From Dictyobacter kobayashii (GTDB lineage Bacteria; Chloroflexota; Ktedonobacteria; Ktedonobacterales; Ktedonobacteraceae): a DNA stretch of 64,000 nt. The notes beneath the pieces were generated by a model, which did no database searches, had not been told where the DNA came from, and saw only the letters and a program-made list of their open reading frames with translations. Made by a program: the position numbers and the translations under genes. Where the stretch lies: contig NZ_BIFS01000002.1 in the NCBI RefSeq assembly GCF_003967555.1, positions 62,001 to 126,000 of the forward strand, in the 5' to 3' direction. Positions 38,007 through 46,915 of the stretch are shown here, piece by piece. How positions within the stretch are numbered: position 1 is the stretch's first letter; each line of letters opens with the position of its first letter.

Positions 38007-38605
38007 CTAATTAACCCCATCAAGAACGCGCAAGAGATAGGAGGTATGCCAGCCTGCTTTGAGACGCTTGGCATGGACGCCAACCCGTGACGAGGTTTCC
38101 TGGCGCAAGAGGTTGAAGTTGATATGGCGTAACACCGCCAAATTTTCGTTAGCATGACCAAGACGCATGCGCGATTCCTCTTCACGGAAAGCAATATCCA
38201 AGACCCAATGCAGACTGTTCTCAATTCCCCAGTGGCTTCGGACTGCGGTGGCAAAGTTTTTAACGGACGAGAAACTGAGCAAAAAGTAGCGCGTTTCTTT
38301 CGTGATCTTTTGCTCCATGCGCCGCTCAGCCCGAACGACCCCAATTGCCTGCAAGCCTTTCCACTTCTGTTCGGGATCCAGATACACCAAGATGTCAGGA
38401 TCACTCTGTGTCCAATACTCGTGAATTTCTAGCCGCCCGTGTCCTTTCTCTACCTGTCGATCTGACTCCCACGGCGGATTCGCAAAACCGTCTTTTTCGG
38501 CCAGAGCAAAGGTGGCTTTCACCTCGTCGTAGAGATTTCCCTGGTTGTCTTTGAGACGTATGTCGAACAAATCCTGGCTCCCAGCCTGCATCCTGGACAA
38601 ATCGT
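38007..38605 (-). pseudogene. ISAs1-family transposase, C-terminal fragment
   Basis: From about DLFDIRLKDNQGNLYDEVKA through HGRLEIHEYW, KETRYFLLSF, RSHWGIENSLHWVLDIAFREE and RHINFNLL: the C-terminal half of an ISAs1-type DDE transposase. Upstream codons are antisense to an IS630 fragment, marking the breakpoint near 38600. Confidence 0.88.
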
Positions 38606-38909
38606 GATCCTGGACAATCTCTCGATCCACCTGGGTCCTCGCGTGAAAGAGGCCATCGAAGCCAAAGGCTGTCAACTCCTCTTCCTGCCGGCCTATTCCC
38701 CCGATTTCTCGCCGATTGAAGGTGCTTTTTCCAAGTTGAACACCATCTTGCGACGAGTTGGAGCTCGGACACGCGAGGCCCTACAGGAGGCGATCATTGA
38801 TGCGTTGCCCTGCATTACCGCACAGGATGCGCTCGGTTGGTTCCTCCATTGTGGATATCCTGCGCCCTCAGTACATCAAAGGGCTCAACCTTTGAGCACG
38901 CCACTGTAG
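38595..38909 (+). pseudogene. IS630-family transposase, C-terminal fragment
   Basis: ILDNLSIHLGPRVKEAIE holds the second catalytic Asp and LPAYSPDFSPIEGAFSKLN the Glu of IS630/Tc1-mariner DDE enzymes. The N-terminal half is absent and the fragment is joined head-on to the ISAs1 fragment. Confidence 0.9.
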
Positions 38910-39092
38910 GCAGAAACGCCTATTTTTCAGTTTGCCATAATATTCGGTCTATAGGCCCGTCTGGTACAGCAACACTAAACGGTGAAAGAGAAAAGGAGGC
39001 TTGAAAAATGATGCGTTGCACGGCATGCTTTTCTTGTGATAAGGACAGGTGGGATTTGATTTTCTTGGCTGGACCATTCGGCAATTCCCGGT

Positions 39093-39377
39093 AGGAAAAA
39101 CGCATACGGTGTAACGTACCTCTTCTCCAGGGCACTCGGTCGGACGATTCGCTATCGCAATGTACCCCTCGCCACATGGACCGATCAACTTCGTGAGGCA
39201 GGGTTGCCTCCATATCTCGTCAACCATCTTGGGGTAATGGCAGAACTGCACGAACAGGGACGTTACGACCGCATGACGGACGATTTTTTCAAGCTCACTG
39301 GCGAGAGACCAACGAATGTGCACGACTTTGTAAAGCTGCATGCCGCCGAATTTACGCAGCGTGAAATTACACATTGA
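39093..39377 (+). pseudogene. NmrA-like NAD(P)-binding protein, C-terminal fragment
   Basis: No start codon, so it is easily missed. The frame ending at the TGA of 39375-39377 reads SRALGRTIRYRNVPLATW, then LPPYLVNHLGVMAELHEQGR, YDRMTDDFFKLTGERPT and a closing HAAEFTQREITH. This is the C-terminal third of NmrA/SDR-a5 type reductases or redox sensors. The Rossmann half is absent; the upstream side is IS debris. Confidence 0.78.
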
Positions 39378-39438
39378 CGGTTCATCAAGTGGGGCAGGAG
39401 AAAATAGCCTTTATGTGTGAGACGAGTGTCCTGTAAGC

Positions 39439-40370
39439 TTGCTGCAAGCAACGCAGTGTGCGGATCGTTTTCACATCGTCAAAAATTTGACCGAAGCCAC
39501 ACAACTCCTCCTAGCCCGTTGTCAAGCAGAAATCATGGAAGCAAGCAGAATGGCAGAAACGTCTCCTTTTGATCAGGAGAAACACATGCTTCCCACCCGA
39601 GAATGGCGGCCTCTCGAACCTGCGTATGTGGAGAAAGCGCAGCTCGCTCGACGAGCTGGGCGTCATGCACGCTATCAGCAAGGAGTATCGTTGCATGAGC
39701 AAGGGATGAAGCCAAAGGAGATTGCCAGGCTCCTTGATCTCTCGGATCGGACGGTCCAACGATGGCTCGCCAATGGAAGTTTCCCCGAGGCAAGAAAACG
39801 CCGGAAGAGGCAGAGTTGCTTTGACGCGTTTGCATCTTACATGCTCAAACAATGGCAAGAAGGAGAGCGTCGAGGCGTGGCACTTCTGCGTGATCTCAGA
39901 GAACAGGGGTATACTGGCTCAGAACGGACTCTCTACCGCTATCTTGAAGTTCTCCAGCAGACCGAGGTAACGATTTCTACCAACCTCCATCGGCTCAAGC
40001 AGTTTTCTGCCACGACTGCCGTTTGGTTGTTTGTACACGATCCGAAATCTTTGGACGAAGTCGAACAAGAAGATCTCGCCGCCTTTTGTCAGGTCAGTGC
40101 CACGCTGAAACAAGCGTATCGCCTTGTTCAAGACTTTCTGGATATGGTCCAGAAACGAGAAGGAGAACGTTTAGACGAGTGGCTAGAAACGGTAACAAAA
40201 AGCGGCATTTCAGAACTCCAATCATTTGCTTCGGGAATCGAAAAAGACAAAGATGCGGTGAGGGCTGGTCTCACCTGGTCAATCAATAATGGGATGGTTG
40301 AAGGGCATGTGAATAAGCTCAAACTCATCAAAAGGCAAGGGTATGATCGGACTAGCTTTTCTCTACAACA
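39439..40370 (+). pseudogene. ISL3-family transposase fragment
   Basis: ATQCADRFHIVKNLTEATQL carries the second catalytic motif, an internal HTH (GMKPKEIARLLDLSDRTVQRW) interrupts the core as usual in ISL3, and NNGMVEGHVNKLKLIKRQGY holds the catalytic Glu. The N-terminal zinc-finger part and first Asp are missing, and past 40365 the sequence loses resemblance to the family. Confidence 0.87.
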
Positions 40371-40373
40371 GCA

Positions 40374-40712
40374 GTGCGAGCCGTTGGGCTGCAACGCGAG
40401 GAGGACACGAAGTGGGTCACAGACCAACCCGAGCAACTGCGTAGCTGGCGGTGGAAAGGACCGATCGAGCCAGCACAAGAGCTCTTGCAACGCTGGCAGC
40501 AGGAGGGCCGTGGGCATCAATCGGCGTATGAAACGGCGCGGTATGAGTTGGCTGCGACGCAATGCCACCTCTGTCGTCGCATGGCGGGTCGCATGGCTCA
40601 ACGAGGACTGGATGCGCCCCGCCAATGCCCGTATGTACCCATGAGCTATTTGTTGATTGACCCCGCGTTTTGGGCAGAACCGGACGCGAACCGTCCTATT
40701 TTCATAATATAG
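40374..40712 (+). CDS. Hypothetical protein
   Basis: 112 codons with coding-like composition (WVTDQPEQLRSWRWKGPIEP; CHLCRRMAGRMAQRGLD). It overlaps the decayed end of the ISL3 fragment in another frame. No family is recognised. It has a GTG start and no clear ribosome-binding site, so it may be a fragment. Confidence 0.35.
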   Translation: MRAVGLQREEDTKWVTDQPEQLRSWRWKGPIEPAQELLQRWQQEGRGHQSAYETARYELAATQCHLCRRMAGRMAQRGLDAPRQCPYVPMSYLLIDPAFWAEPDANRPIFII

Positions 40713-40764
40713 TCTGGAGAGAAAGTCCATTTGAGGGCTGAACGAGAACAGTTAGGAGAATATC

Positions 40765-40830
40765 ATGGAGAAAGCAACATTACACTGGCGCATTTATGAG
40801 TCGGAGGTGACGCATTTATGGTATTTCTGA
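40765..40830 (+). CDS. 21-codon open frame
   Basis: ATG preceded by TTAGGAGAATATC, a good ribosome-binding site, giving a 21-residue peptide (MEKATLHWRIYESEV and six more). It lies 78 bp before the MFS gene. It could be a leader peptide or the truncated start of a lost gene. Confidence 0.3.
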   Translation: MEKATLHWRIYESEVTHLWYF

Positions 40831-40907
40831 CAATTTTATCTGCGAGCAACGTCAATATTACGTGATTAAATTCTATGCACACTATTTAGATAAGGGCTTC
40901 TACTCAA

Positions 40908-42143
40908 ATGCTAAAAGCATTCCATTTTCCTCGGTCGCTCTGGGTCGTCTTTGCCGGTACCTTCGTCAATCGCTTTGGCGGCTTTGCGATTGAGTTCCTG
41001 GTATTTTATATGCTGGCCAGGGGCTACACAGTCGTTCAGACCGGGGCGGCGGCTAGCGCCTATGGTATTGGCAGTATCGGGGCCGCCGCGCTAGGAGGCT
41101 ATCTGGCCGATCGACTGGGACGACGCAACACGATTGTGCTTTCGATGTTCTCTTCGGCAGCAACGATGCTGGCGCTTTCGCAGGTGACGCCCCTGCCTCT
41201 AATTGTGGCGCTGGTTGCTCTGGCGGGCCTGACGACAGAGCTGTATCGGCCAGCATCAAGCGCGCTGATCGCCGACCTGGTGGGGACGCAGCAGCGGGTA
41301 AGCGCTTTTGCGTTCTATCGGCTGTCCATCAACCTGGGGGTAACCGCGGGCGCGGCCGTCGCGGGCGTCATTGCCAGTCGGTCGTTCTTCCTGCTCTTCG
41401 TGGGCGATGCCTCCACATCGGTCGTCTTTGGCCTGCTGGCCCTCTTCGCGCTCCCTGCGCACACCTCAAAGTACACGATCCAGCAGCACAAAGACCATGC
41501 ACCCGGCGGATCGATATGGTCGGACTACGGCTTCCTGCTCTTTTTGCTGGCCGGTACTGTTCTCGCCTTTGTCTATCTGCAGCAACTTTCGACACTTGCC
41601 ATCCAGGTCAAGGCACTGGGCCTATCGAGTGCAGTCTATGGCCTGCTCATCTCCCTCAATGGTCTTGCCGTGGTGTTCCTTGAATTGCCGATTAGCTCCA
41701 TCACGCAGCGCTTCTCCAAGCAACGGATGATCGCGGTCGGTTTTCTGCTGATTGCGCTGGGCTTCGGCCTGACCGGAGTTGCGTCTACTGTTCCCCTCCT
41801 CGCGTTCACAGTCATACTCTGGACGCTTGGAGAGATGGTGCAGGGGCCTATCGCAGCCGCCTATGTGGCGGACCTCTCGCCCGCGCACCTGCGTGGACGC
41901 TATCAAGGCGCCTCGGGAATGACCTGGAGTATTGGCCTGATTCTGGCTCCGCTGCTCGGCACCATCCTCTATTCCTGGAACCCCACCCTCTTCTGGCCGC
42001 TCTGTGGACTGCTGGCAGGCATGGCCGCCGTTCTGGTCCTCTTGATCAAACGGCGCGCACAACCCTCGCCCCTCCAACCGGTACAACTGCGCAGTGAAGA
42101 AGGTGATCCGTCTCTGCCAACCACCAGCCCCCATCCGTCGTAA
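40908..42143 (+). CDS. MFS transporter
   Basis: 411 residues with 12 TM helices. Motif A between helices 2 and 3 is GGYLADRLGRRNTIV; a second copy-like element (LPISSITQRFSKQRM) lies between 8 and 9. It resembles drug-efflux MFS proteins of the MdtH/YfcJ kind. A hydrophilic C-tail follows helix 12. It sits in an IS-rich area with no regulator nearby; the substrate cannot be deduced. Confidence 0.9.
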   Translation: MLKAFHFPRSLWVVFAGTFVNRFGGFAIEFLVFYMLARGYTVVQTGAAASAYGIGSIGAAALGGYLADRLGRRNTIVLSMFSSAATMLALSQVTPLPLIVALVALAGLTTELYRPASSALIADLVGTQQRVSAFAFYRLSINLGVTAGAAVAGVIASRSFFLLFVGDASTSVVFGLLALFALPAHTSKYTIQQHKDHAPGGSIWSDYGFLLFLLAGTVLAFVYLQQLSTLAIQVKALGLSSAVYGLLISLNGLAVVFLELPISSITQRFSKQRMIAVGFLLIALGFGLTGVASTVPLLAFTVILWTLGEMVQGPIAAAYVADLSPAHLRGRYQGASGMTWSIGLILAPLLGTILYSWNPTLFWPLCGLLAGMAAVLVLLIKRRAQPSPLQPVQLRSEEGDPSLPTTSPHPS

Positions 42144-42149
42144 GCGGTC

Positions 42150-42366
42150 GGGGCTGGCAGTTGACAAAGGCCTTTCCCAGATCAAGAAAGGGCTGATCAG
42201 AGGCGTTTTTGGTGACGTCCCAGGTCCAGGGAAACTGTTGCCGCCGGATGGCATTAAATTATTTCTTTAACGCCAATGCGGTTGGCTTCTCACCAGCTTC
42301 ATATTGCCGCTTCCATTCAGCGAGCGCCCAATTCCACACAAATCGTGAGGTTCCTGCCGGAAGCTT
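42150..42366 (-). pseudogene. IS605-type TnpB (OrfB), N-terminal fragment
   Basis: Minus-strand frame reading TSRFVWNWALAEWKRQYEAG, then KKxFNAIRRQQFPWTWDVTK, DQPFLDLGKAFVN. This is the N-terminal helical domain of TnpB, the RNA-guided nuclease of IS200/IS605 elements. It has a TAA (42259-42261) in place of the usual Gln codon in KKQFNAI and no RuvC domain. The 5' side is cut at the neighbouring oxidoreductase stop. Confidence 0.8.
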
Positions 42367-42367
42367 G

Positions 42368-43300
42368 TCAATGGATCTCATTTAAAATGACAACTTTGCC
42401 GTGAACATGCCCCCCGCGCTGAAGCGTTACAGCCTCGCGGGTACGTTCTATTGGAAAAGTTGCGGCGATGGGGACGATGAATTTACCACTGCTTATGGCA
42501 TTGGTAATTCTATCGAGTGCACCAGGACTAGCTTGTGCCCCGCCTGTTGGGTGTACACCACCCGGCGGATTCGGTCCTGCAGCGATCGCAGAAATTCGAG
42601 CAGGCGAAATACCAAGCGCAAGGACTACGGCGATTGTCTCTGTCCCCACGAGCACTGTAGCCGCGTCGACGCCATTTGGGGCGAGCTTACGAACTCGGTC
42701 TGCCAATCCTTTTCCGTAGGTTACTGGAATAGCACCAAGCTTATGCAGGTAGTCGAATGAATCCTCTGACCCAGTACCGATAACGGTTGCGCCAGTCAGC
42801 TTTGCGAGCTGTACGGCGAATGTGCCGACGCCACCCGCAGCACCGCCTATGAGCACGGTATCACCTGACGTTACACCAATAACGCTCAGTGCCGCGTCGG
42901 CGGTAAGACCAGCAATCGGAAGAGCGCTTGCGATTACATCTGTAATGCCACTGGGAGTATGGTGCAATGGTTCTATTGATGGAACTTTCAATACAATATA
43001 GTCAGCGACGGCGCGACCAAGCGCTCCGCCAAATACACGGTCTCCAATATGAAAATCTTTGACATTTAGGCCAACCTCATCAATGATACCTGCGAAATCA
43101 GTACCGAATCCTGATGGCAGCGTAATGTTAAACATTGCAGCCACATCGGGCATTGAAGCTACCATCCAATCCATCGGGTTCAAGCCGGCGGCAGCCACTC
43201 GTACTCGTACTTCATCTGCACCAGCATGTGGTTCTGGAATGTCTTGCAGCTCTAAAACGTCGGGTTCGCCAAATGATGTATACATAATCGCTCGACTCAT
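42368..43300 (-). CDS. Zinc-independent quinone-oxidoreductase-like MDR protein
   Basis: 310 residues of the medium-chain dehydrogenase/reductase family. The ATG at 43300 (AAGGAGT upstream) gives the usual start AIMYTSFGEPDVLELQDIPE. GroES-like domain with GLNPMDWMVA and GTDFAGIIDEVG, then Rossmann motif GGAAGGVGTFAVQLA for NADPH. Catalytic zinc ligands are absent, as in QOR. It reduces quinones or enones. It is divergent from a TetR gene at 43630, so probably controlled by it. Confidence 0.92.
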   Translation of the reverse strand: MSRAIMYTSFGEPDVLELQDIPEPHAGADEVRVRVAAAGLNPMDWMVASMPDVAAMFNITLPSGFGTDFAGIIDEVGLNVKDFHIGDRVFGGALGRAVADYIVLKVPSIEPLHHTPSGITDVIASALPIAGLTADAALSVIGVTSGDTVLIGGAAGGVGTFAVQLAKLTGATVIGTGSEDSFDYLHKLGAIPVTYGKGLADRVRKLAPNGVDAATVLVGTETIAVVLALGISPARISAIAAGPNPPGGVHPTGGAQASPGALDRITNAISSGKFIVPIAATFPIERTREAVTLQRGGHVHGKVVILNEIH

Positions 43301-43551
43301 AAGGTACTCCTTCATTGAGGATGGGGTCTGTGATACCATGGAACAGCAAAAGGGTTGAAGCACTGGACTAGCTCCGTCGTCGCAGGTGAACAAAAAGCAC
43401 AAAAAAGAGTGGGATCACTGATGTGCGTTCCATCGGTGCTTTGCTCTCGCATATATTGCAGCTTCTCCAGATCTCTCTCACGCGAGAATCGGCCTTCTCC
43501 CCTTTTCTGTTCCGCTACGCCACAGATCCCTCTAGGTAAGGCGAAACAACA

Positions 43552-43611
43552 ATGTCAGTTGCTGACATGACTATGTTACAGTATAATGGAAGTGATGTCA
43601 ATAGCTGTCAT
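43552..43611 (+). promoter_or_regulatory. TetR promoter with two operator-like palindromes
   Basis: Two related 17-bp sites, ATGTCAGTTGCTGACAT (43552-43568) and ATGTCAATAGCTGTCAT (43595-43611), bracket a promoter TTGCTG (43559-43564), 17 nt, TATAAT (43582-43587). Binding would cover both -35 and start region, fitting autorepression. Confidence 0.75.
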
Positions 43612-43629
43612 GAAGGGGGTGTTGAAAGT

Positions 43630-44196
43630 ATGAGCCGATGGGAACCCAATGCCAGAGGCCGACTGGAGCAGGCCGCTCTGGACCTGTACCAGGAACGCGG
43701 GTTTGAGCAGACGATGGTGACGGAGATCGCTGAACGGGCTGGCCTCACCGAGCGGACATTCTTCCGCTACTTCGCCGATAAGCGCGAGGTGCTGTTCGGG
43801 GGCCAGGACATGCTGCGCAATATTTACGTGAGTGCCATCGAAGCTGCGCCTGCTTCCACCACGCCGCTCGATGCAGTCGCCGCAGCCCTGCAGGCAGTCG
43901 TACCTGTGTTCCAGGAGCGTCATAAACTCGTCCGGCAGCGTCAGGCGGTGATTACCGCAAACCCAGGGCTCCAGGAACGCGAACTGCTGAAGGGTGCATT
44001 ACTCACCTCGGCTATGACCGAGGCGTTGCGAAGACGCGGCGTGACTGACCCTGCCGCGAGCCTTGCCGCAGAAGTCGGAGTCATCGCGTTCAAAACAGCG
44101 TATAACCGCTGGGTCAGCGGACCTGATGAGCAAGATCTGTCGCGACTTATCCGAGAGTCCCTCGACCAACTCAAGGACGTCGTCGCTGGTACATAA
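43630..44196 (+). CDS. TetR/AcrR-family regulator
   Basis: 188 residues from the ATG at 43630. HTH (MVTEIAERAGLTERTFFRYF, residues about 28-47) is canonical, followed by the helical ligand-binding domain. Two palindromes overlap its promoter, so it is likely autoregulated, and it is divergent from the QOR gene at 43300, the probable target. The longer upstream frame is not used because it would place operators inside the coding region. Confidence 0.93.
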   Translation: MSRWEPNARGRLEQAALDLYQERGFEQTMVTEIAERAGLTERTFFRYFADKREVLFGGQDMLRNIYVSAIEAAPASTTPLDAVAAALQAVVPVFQERHKLVRQRQAVITANPGLQERELLKGALLTSAMTEALRRRGVTDPAASLAAEVGVIAFKTAYNRWVSGPDEQDLSRLIRESLDQLKDVVAGT

Positions 44197-44257
44197 CCAC
44201 TCCTTTCGTCAATCCGCGTGATTCTGCGGAACCGGTCCACTCTTAGTGAAAGTTCAG

Positions 44258-44280
44258 GAAGAGCAGCTATTTTGCTCTTC
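44258..44280 (+). terminator. Intrinsic terminator of the TetR gene
   Basis: GAAGAGCA and TGCTCTTC around a 7-nt loop, followed by TTT, 62 nt after the stop. Confidence 0.7.
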
Positions 44281-44387
44281 TTTACCATATAAAGACGAAA
44301 GGGGAGCAACCGTCAGATAAACTCATCCTTCACCAAGTTTGTGCCTACAATGGGTCGCGCGGAAACATGATGCATGTGCGTAAGAAA

Positions 44388-44612
44388 TTAGCTCCCAAAG
44401 AGCGCATTCTCGACTTTGTGGGGAGAAAGGGATGGAGGCTGTTTTTCGTGTGGAGCAAGCGTGCGGGCAAAGAAAGCTGTGATCATGTGAACGAGTGTCG
44501 TGGGATCGGGCTGCACAGCCTGTCTAGTGGTGGGCTGGTCCAGACCGTGACCGTCATGCTGAATCAGAATCAGCGTCACAGGCACACCTGCCGCTTGCAA
44601 GCGTGCTGATTC
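44388..44612 (-). pseudogene. Alpha/beta-hydrolase (prolyl-oligopeptidase-like), C-terminal fragment
   Basis: ARLQAAGVPVTLILIQHDGH then GLDQPT and LVHMITAFFARTLA: the catalytic-His region (HDGHGL) of secreted esterase/POP-type hydrolases. Ser and Asp parts are missing and no start remains. Confidence 0.65.
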
Positions 44613-44844
44613 AAGCCTATTTCCTCTTCCCAAACACGTACGGTGAACAAATGGGAGCGCGACAGACGTTCTGACCTCTCCTCACTCATGCTTATCCTCC
44701 CTGCTTCTCGTGCAGAGCAGCGCGTTCGTGTATCCGCACGCTTATATAATTGATCATGAGAAGAGTGTAAAATATGCGCCGTTGCTGAAGCGTTGCTTCT
44801 CATTATCATCAGCGTTCCCCTGAACAGGAGCCAGATTTACCATA

Positions 44845-44965
44845 CATGACCCAAAGTAAAGTTTTAGAACAGATACCCGGTCTGATACCAAAGGGTCATC
44901 CACCAGCGGAGCGAACAGGTCGGCCAGGTGATGTGAGAACAAGGGCGGTACGGGCTTACCAACGA
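44845..44965 (-). pseudogene. Remnant of the right end of an IS4 element
   Basis: Begins CATGACCCAAAGTAAAGTTT, the terminal repeat of the IS4 at 15322, and continues with sequence similar to the last 35 codons of that transposase on the minus strand (VVDDS...ISVLKLCFGSC against VDDPL...VSVLKLYFGSC). Only about 120 bp remain. Confidence 0.75.
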
Positions 44966-45174
44966 AGAGTGATAACATTTTTCATGCCAATTTTCTCGCT
45001 AAGGCACCTATGGGCTTTGTTCGCAGAATTGGCGTCTGGTCAGGCACCAAAGAGAAACATGAAACAGCCCTGGACCAAATGTGGGCTTCGCGCATAAACG
45101 CGCAGGATGTTATATACTACCTGGTAGACAAGTACAACTGTGTTTGTCTGTTACAAACAGAGACGAGGGCATAC

Positions 45175-45456
45175 GTGTATTTCTTTCTTGGGTACTTGCT
45201 TGTATTAAACATCCTGACTTTTGTCGTCTATGGCCTGGATAAGCATTCAGCTAAAATGGGAGGACGCAGAGTTCCAGAGAACGTCTTATTGTTCCTTGCG
45301 TTTGCTGGTGGGACCCCTGCCGCCTATGCTGCACGGGCATACTTCAGACATAAGACGATCAAACGCCCCTTCATCACACGGCTGCGGTTTATACTCATCG
45401 TCCAAATAGGAGTGGTGCTGCTCTCTCTGCTGTTCTTTTTCCGTGGCCAGGCTTAG
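45175..45456 (+). CDS. DUF1294 membrane protein
   Basis: Two or three TM helices around the DUF1294 signature: FVVYGLDKHSAKMGGRRVPE, LLFLAFAGGTPAAYAARAYF, RHKTIKRPF. The GTG at 45175 gives the usual length of about 93 residues; an ATG at 45010 is in frame but adds unrelated residues and passes IS debris. Function unknown; family members are often fused to cold-shock domains, not seen here. Confidence 0.85.
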   Translation: MYFFLGYLLVLNILTFVVYGLDKHSAKMGGRRVPENVLLFLAFAGGTPAAYAARAYFRHKTIKRPFITRLRFILIVQIGVVLLSLLFFFRGQA

Positions 45457-45755
45457 CCCGGGGCGGTTAGGCCTTGATCTCGCCCTCAGTCCAACACTGC
45501 TTCGTATCTTTCCCAGGCGTATCCTTGCCTGAGAAGCGCAAGCGCAAGTTCATAGAGTCAGGCCCGAAGTTTTTCGTGGAGCTCCTCATTGCTATGATCG
45601 ATTCCTAAATAAATGCGCAGAGTATCTCCCGTATGCCATTCACCGCGACGTGGCCTTTATAGTTTGCTCAATCTCTTATGTACTTCTACACCTTGATACG
45701 CTTTTCACATACCTCCTGTCGTGGCCTTTGGGCTTGGGATTTCCTCTACTGCCTG
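45457..45755. other. Spacer without recognised gene
   Basis: About 300 bp between the DUF1294 gene and the interrupted host gene. No gene or clear signal seen. Confidence 0.4.
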
Positions 45756-45799
45756 TAGTGGTCAGGTCGGTCGCCTGCCACTAAGCCACCTGACCACTA
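45756..45799. terminator. 12-bp inverted repeat overlapping the host gene stop
   Basis: TAGTGGTCAGGT and ACCTGACCACTA flank a 20-nt spacer that includes the last codons of the minus-strand host gene (stop at 45762-45764). Confidence 0.5.
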
Positions 45800-45969
45800 T
45801 TCCCAACGCTCCAAGTACAAGCGCAATAATCAAGTATTTTAAAAAGAGATTTCCCGCTATTACCATAAAGTCTCCTATTTCTGTCGATGTGTCGTGGTAA
45901 ATCACAGAGTCATAGGATACATTCGCAATAAAGTTTAGCATTTCATCCACAAAGAAAACACCCATAACT
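45762..45969 (-). pseudogene. Host membrane-protein gene, 3' part, interrupted by transposon
   Basis: The minus-strand frame running from the target duplication CATAACT (45963-45969) encodes VMGVFFVDEMLNFIANVSYD and further residues with one TM helix (YLIIALVLGALGIVVRWL), ending GRRPT. Joined to the part at 52038-52301 with one copy of the 7-bp repeat removed, the frame continues PFLVVMGVFFVDEM without a break. The function of the whole (about 155 residues, four TM helices) is unknown. Confidence 0.9.
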
Positions 45970-46017
45970 TGTAAATTTTGGGATTCTGTGGGCGAAAATT
46001 CGGTAATTAAGTGGGTG
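45970..46017 (+). repeat. Left terminal inverted repeat of the transposon
   Basis: 48 bp, with two copies of a motif ATTxxGTGGGYG at 23-bp spacing, as expected for repeated TniA binding sites. The resolvase stop codon lies at 46007-46009 inside it. Confidence 0.9.
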
Positions 46018-46573
46018 ATTCAACCTCTTTGACATAGCGGTACAGCGTAGCACGAGAGATGCCCAATGCTGCGCAAATTTCTGGGATAGAATGACTCTGA
46101 TCGGCGAACATCTGGCGAGCTAGTGCTACTTTGCCATTGGTCTTGAGCTTTCGGGGCCGTCCGCCAACACGTCCTCTCGCTCTGGCGGCGGCGAGTCCTG
46201 CCTTTGCCCGCTCGCGAATGAGATCACGCTCAAATTCCGCTAACGCCCCCATGAGGGGAAAGATGAGCTTGCCTCCTGGAGTAGTGGTGTCGATTTGCTC
46301 AGTAATGCTTACAAACTCGATGTTTCTCCCCTGGAGGCCCTTGAGCAACTCGATCAGATGGGTCAAAGAACGCCCTGCTCGATCCAGCTTCCAGACAACA
46401 AACGTGTCTCCAGGGCGCACATAGGCCAGCGCCTCGTCGAGACCTTTGCGCTCCGCCTTCGACCCGGTCATCTTGTCCACAAACCATTTCTCACATCCTG
46501 CTGCTTTCAGCGCATCAATCTGGAGCGCCTCGTTTTGCTCCTGTTTGGAGACGCGCACATAGCCGATTTTCAT
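46007..46573 (-). CDS. Serine resolvase of the transposon
   Basis: 188 residues from the ATG at 46573 (GGAGGAGCTT upstream). Nucleophile Ser9 in YVRVSKQEQ, then GDTFVVWKLDRAGRSLTHL, the E-helix region LAEFERDLIRERAKAGLAAA (in part) and C-terminal HTH ALGISRATLYRYV. It is the TniR-equivalent that resolves cointegrates made by TniA/TniB. Very similar to the protein at 28619. Confidence 0.94.
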   Translation of the reverse strand: MKIGYVRVSKQEQNEALQIDALKAAGCEKWFVDKMTGSKAERKGLDEALAYVRPGDTFVVWKLDRAGRSLTHLIELLKGLQGRNIEFVSITEQIDTTTPGGKLIFPLMGALAEFERDLIRERAKAGLAAARARGRVGGRPRKLKTNGKVALARQMFADQSHSIPEICAALGISRATLYRYVKEVESPT

Positions 46574-46740
46574 AAGCTCCTCCATATGTCTCAGGTTTCC
46601 GTCAACGGCCTGATGTTTTGAGATTTTGATTATGAGATGAATTTTGAGATTCGTCAAGGGGACGTTTTGTACGTGCGGAGCTGATGCGACACATTCCTAG
46701 AAAAGCAGAGCCATATGTCGCAGGAAACAGATGTTTTCGA
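46574..46740 (-). promoter_or_regulatory. Candidate res site
   Basis: TGTCTCAGGTTTCCGTCAA, TGTTTTGAGATTTT and ACGTGCGGAGCTGATGCGACA-like blocks (the last at 46672-46692) occur in the same order as upstream of the resolvase at 28619. Confidence 0.55.
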
Positions 46741-46915
46741 GATATATTTAACCACCGTTTTTGCAACTCATTCATCAGCCTCACATAACAGCCGACGCTG
46801 TCTTCTGTGTGCGATGAGTTTTAGACCATATTGGTGTCCTATTGGTGAAGGTGAACCATTAGTGGATGATGGTTCATGTGAGCGTTTCTCCTGAAACGAG
46901 AAAGGACACTATCTT

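Noticed and set aside
38154..38432. Plus-strand frame opposite the ISAs1 fragment
   Set aside because: Shadow of the transposase; no independent support.
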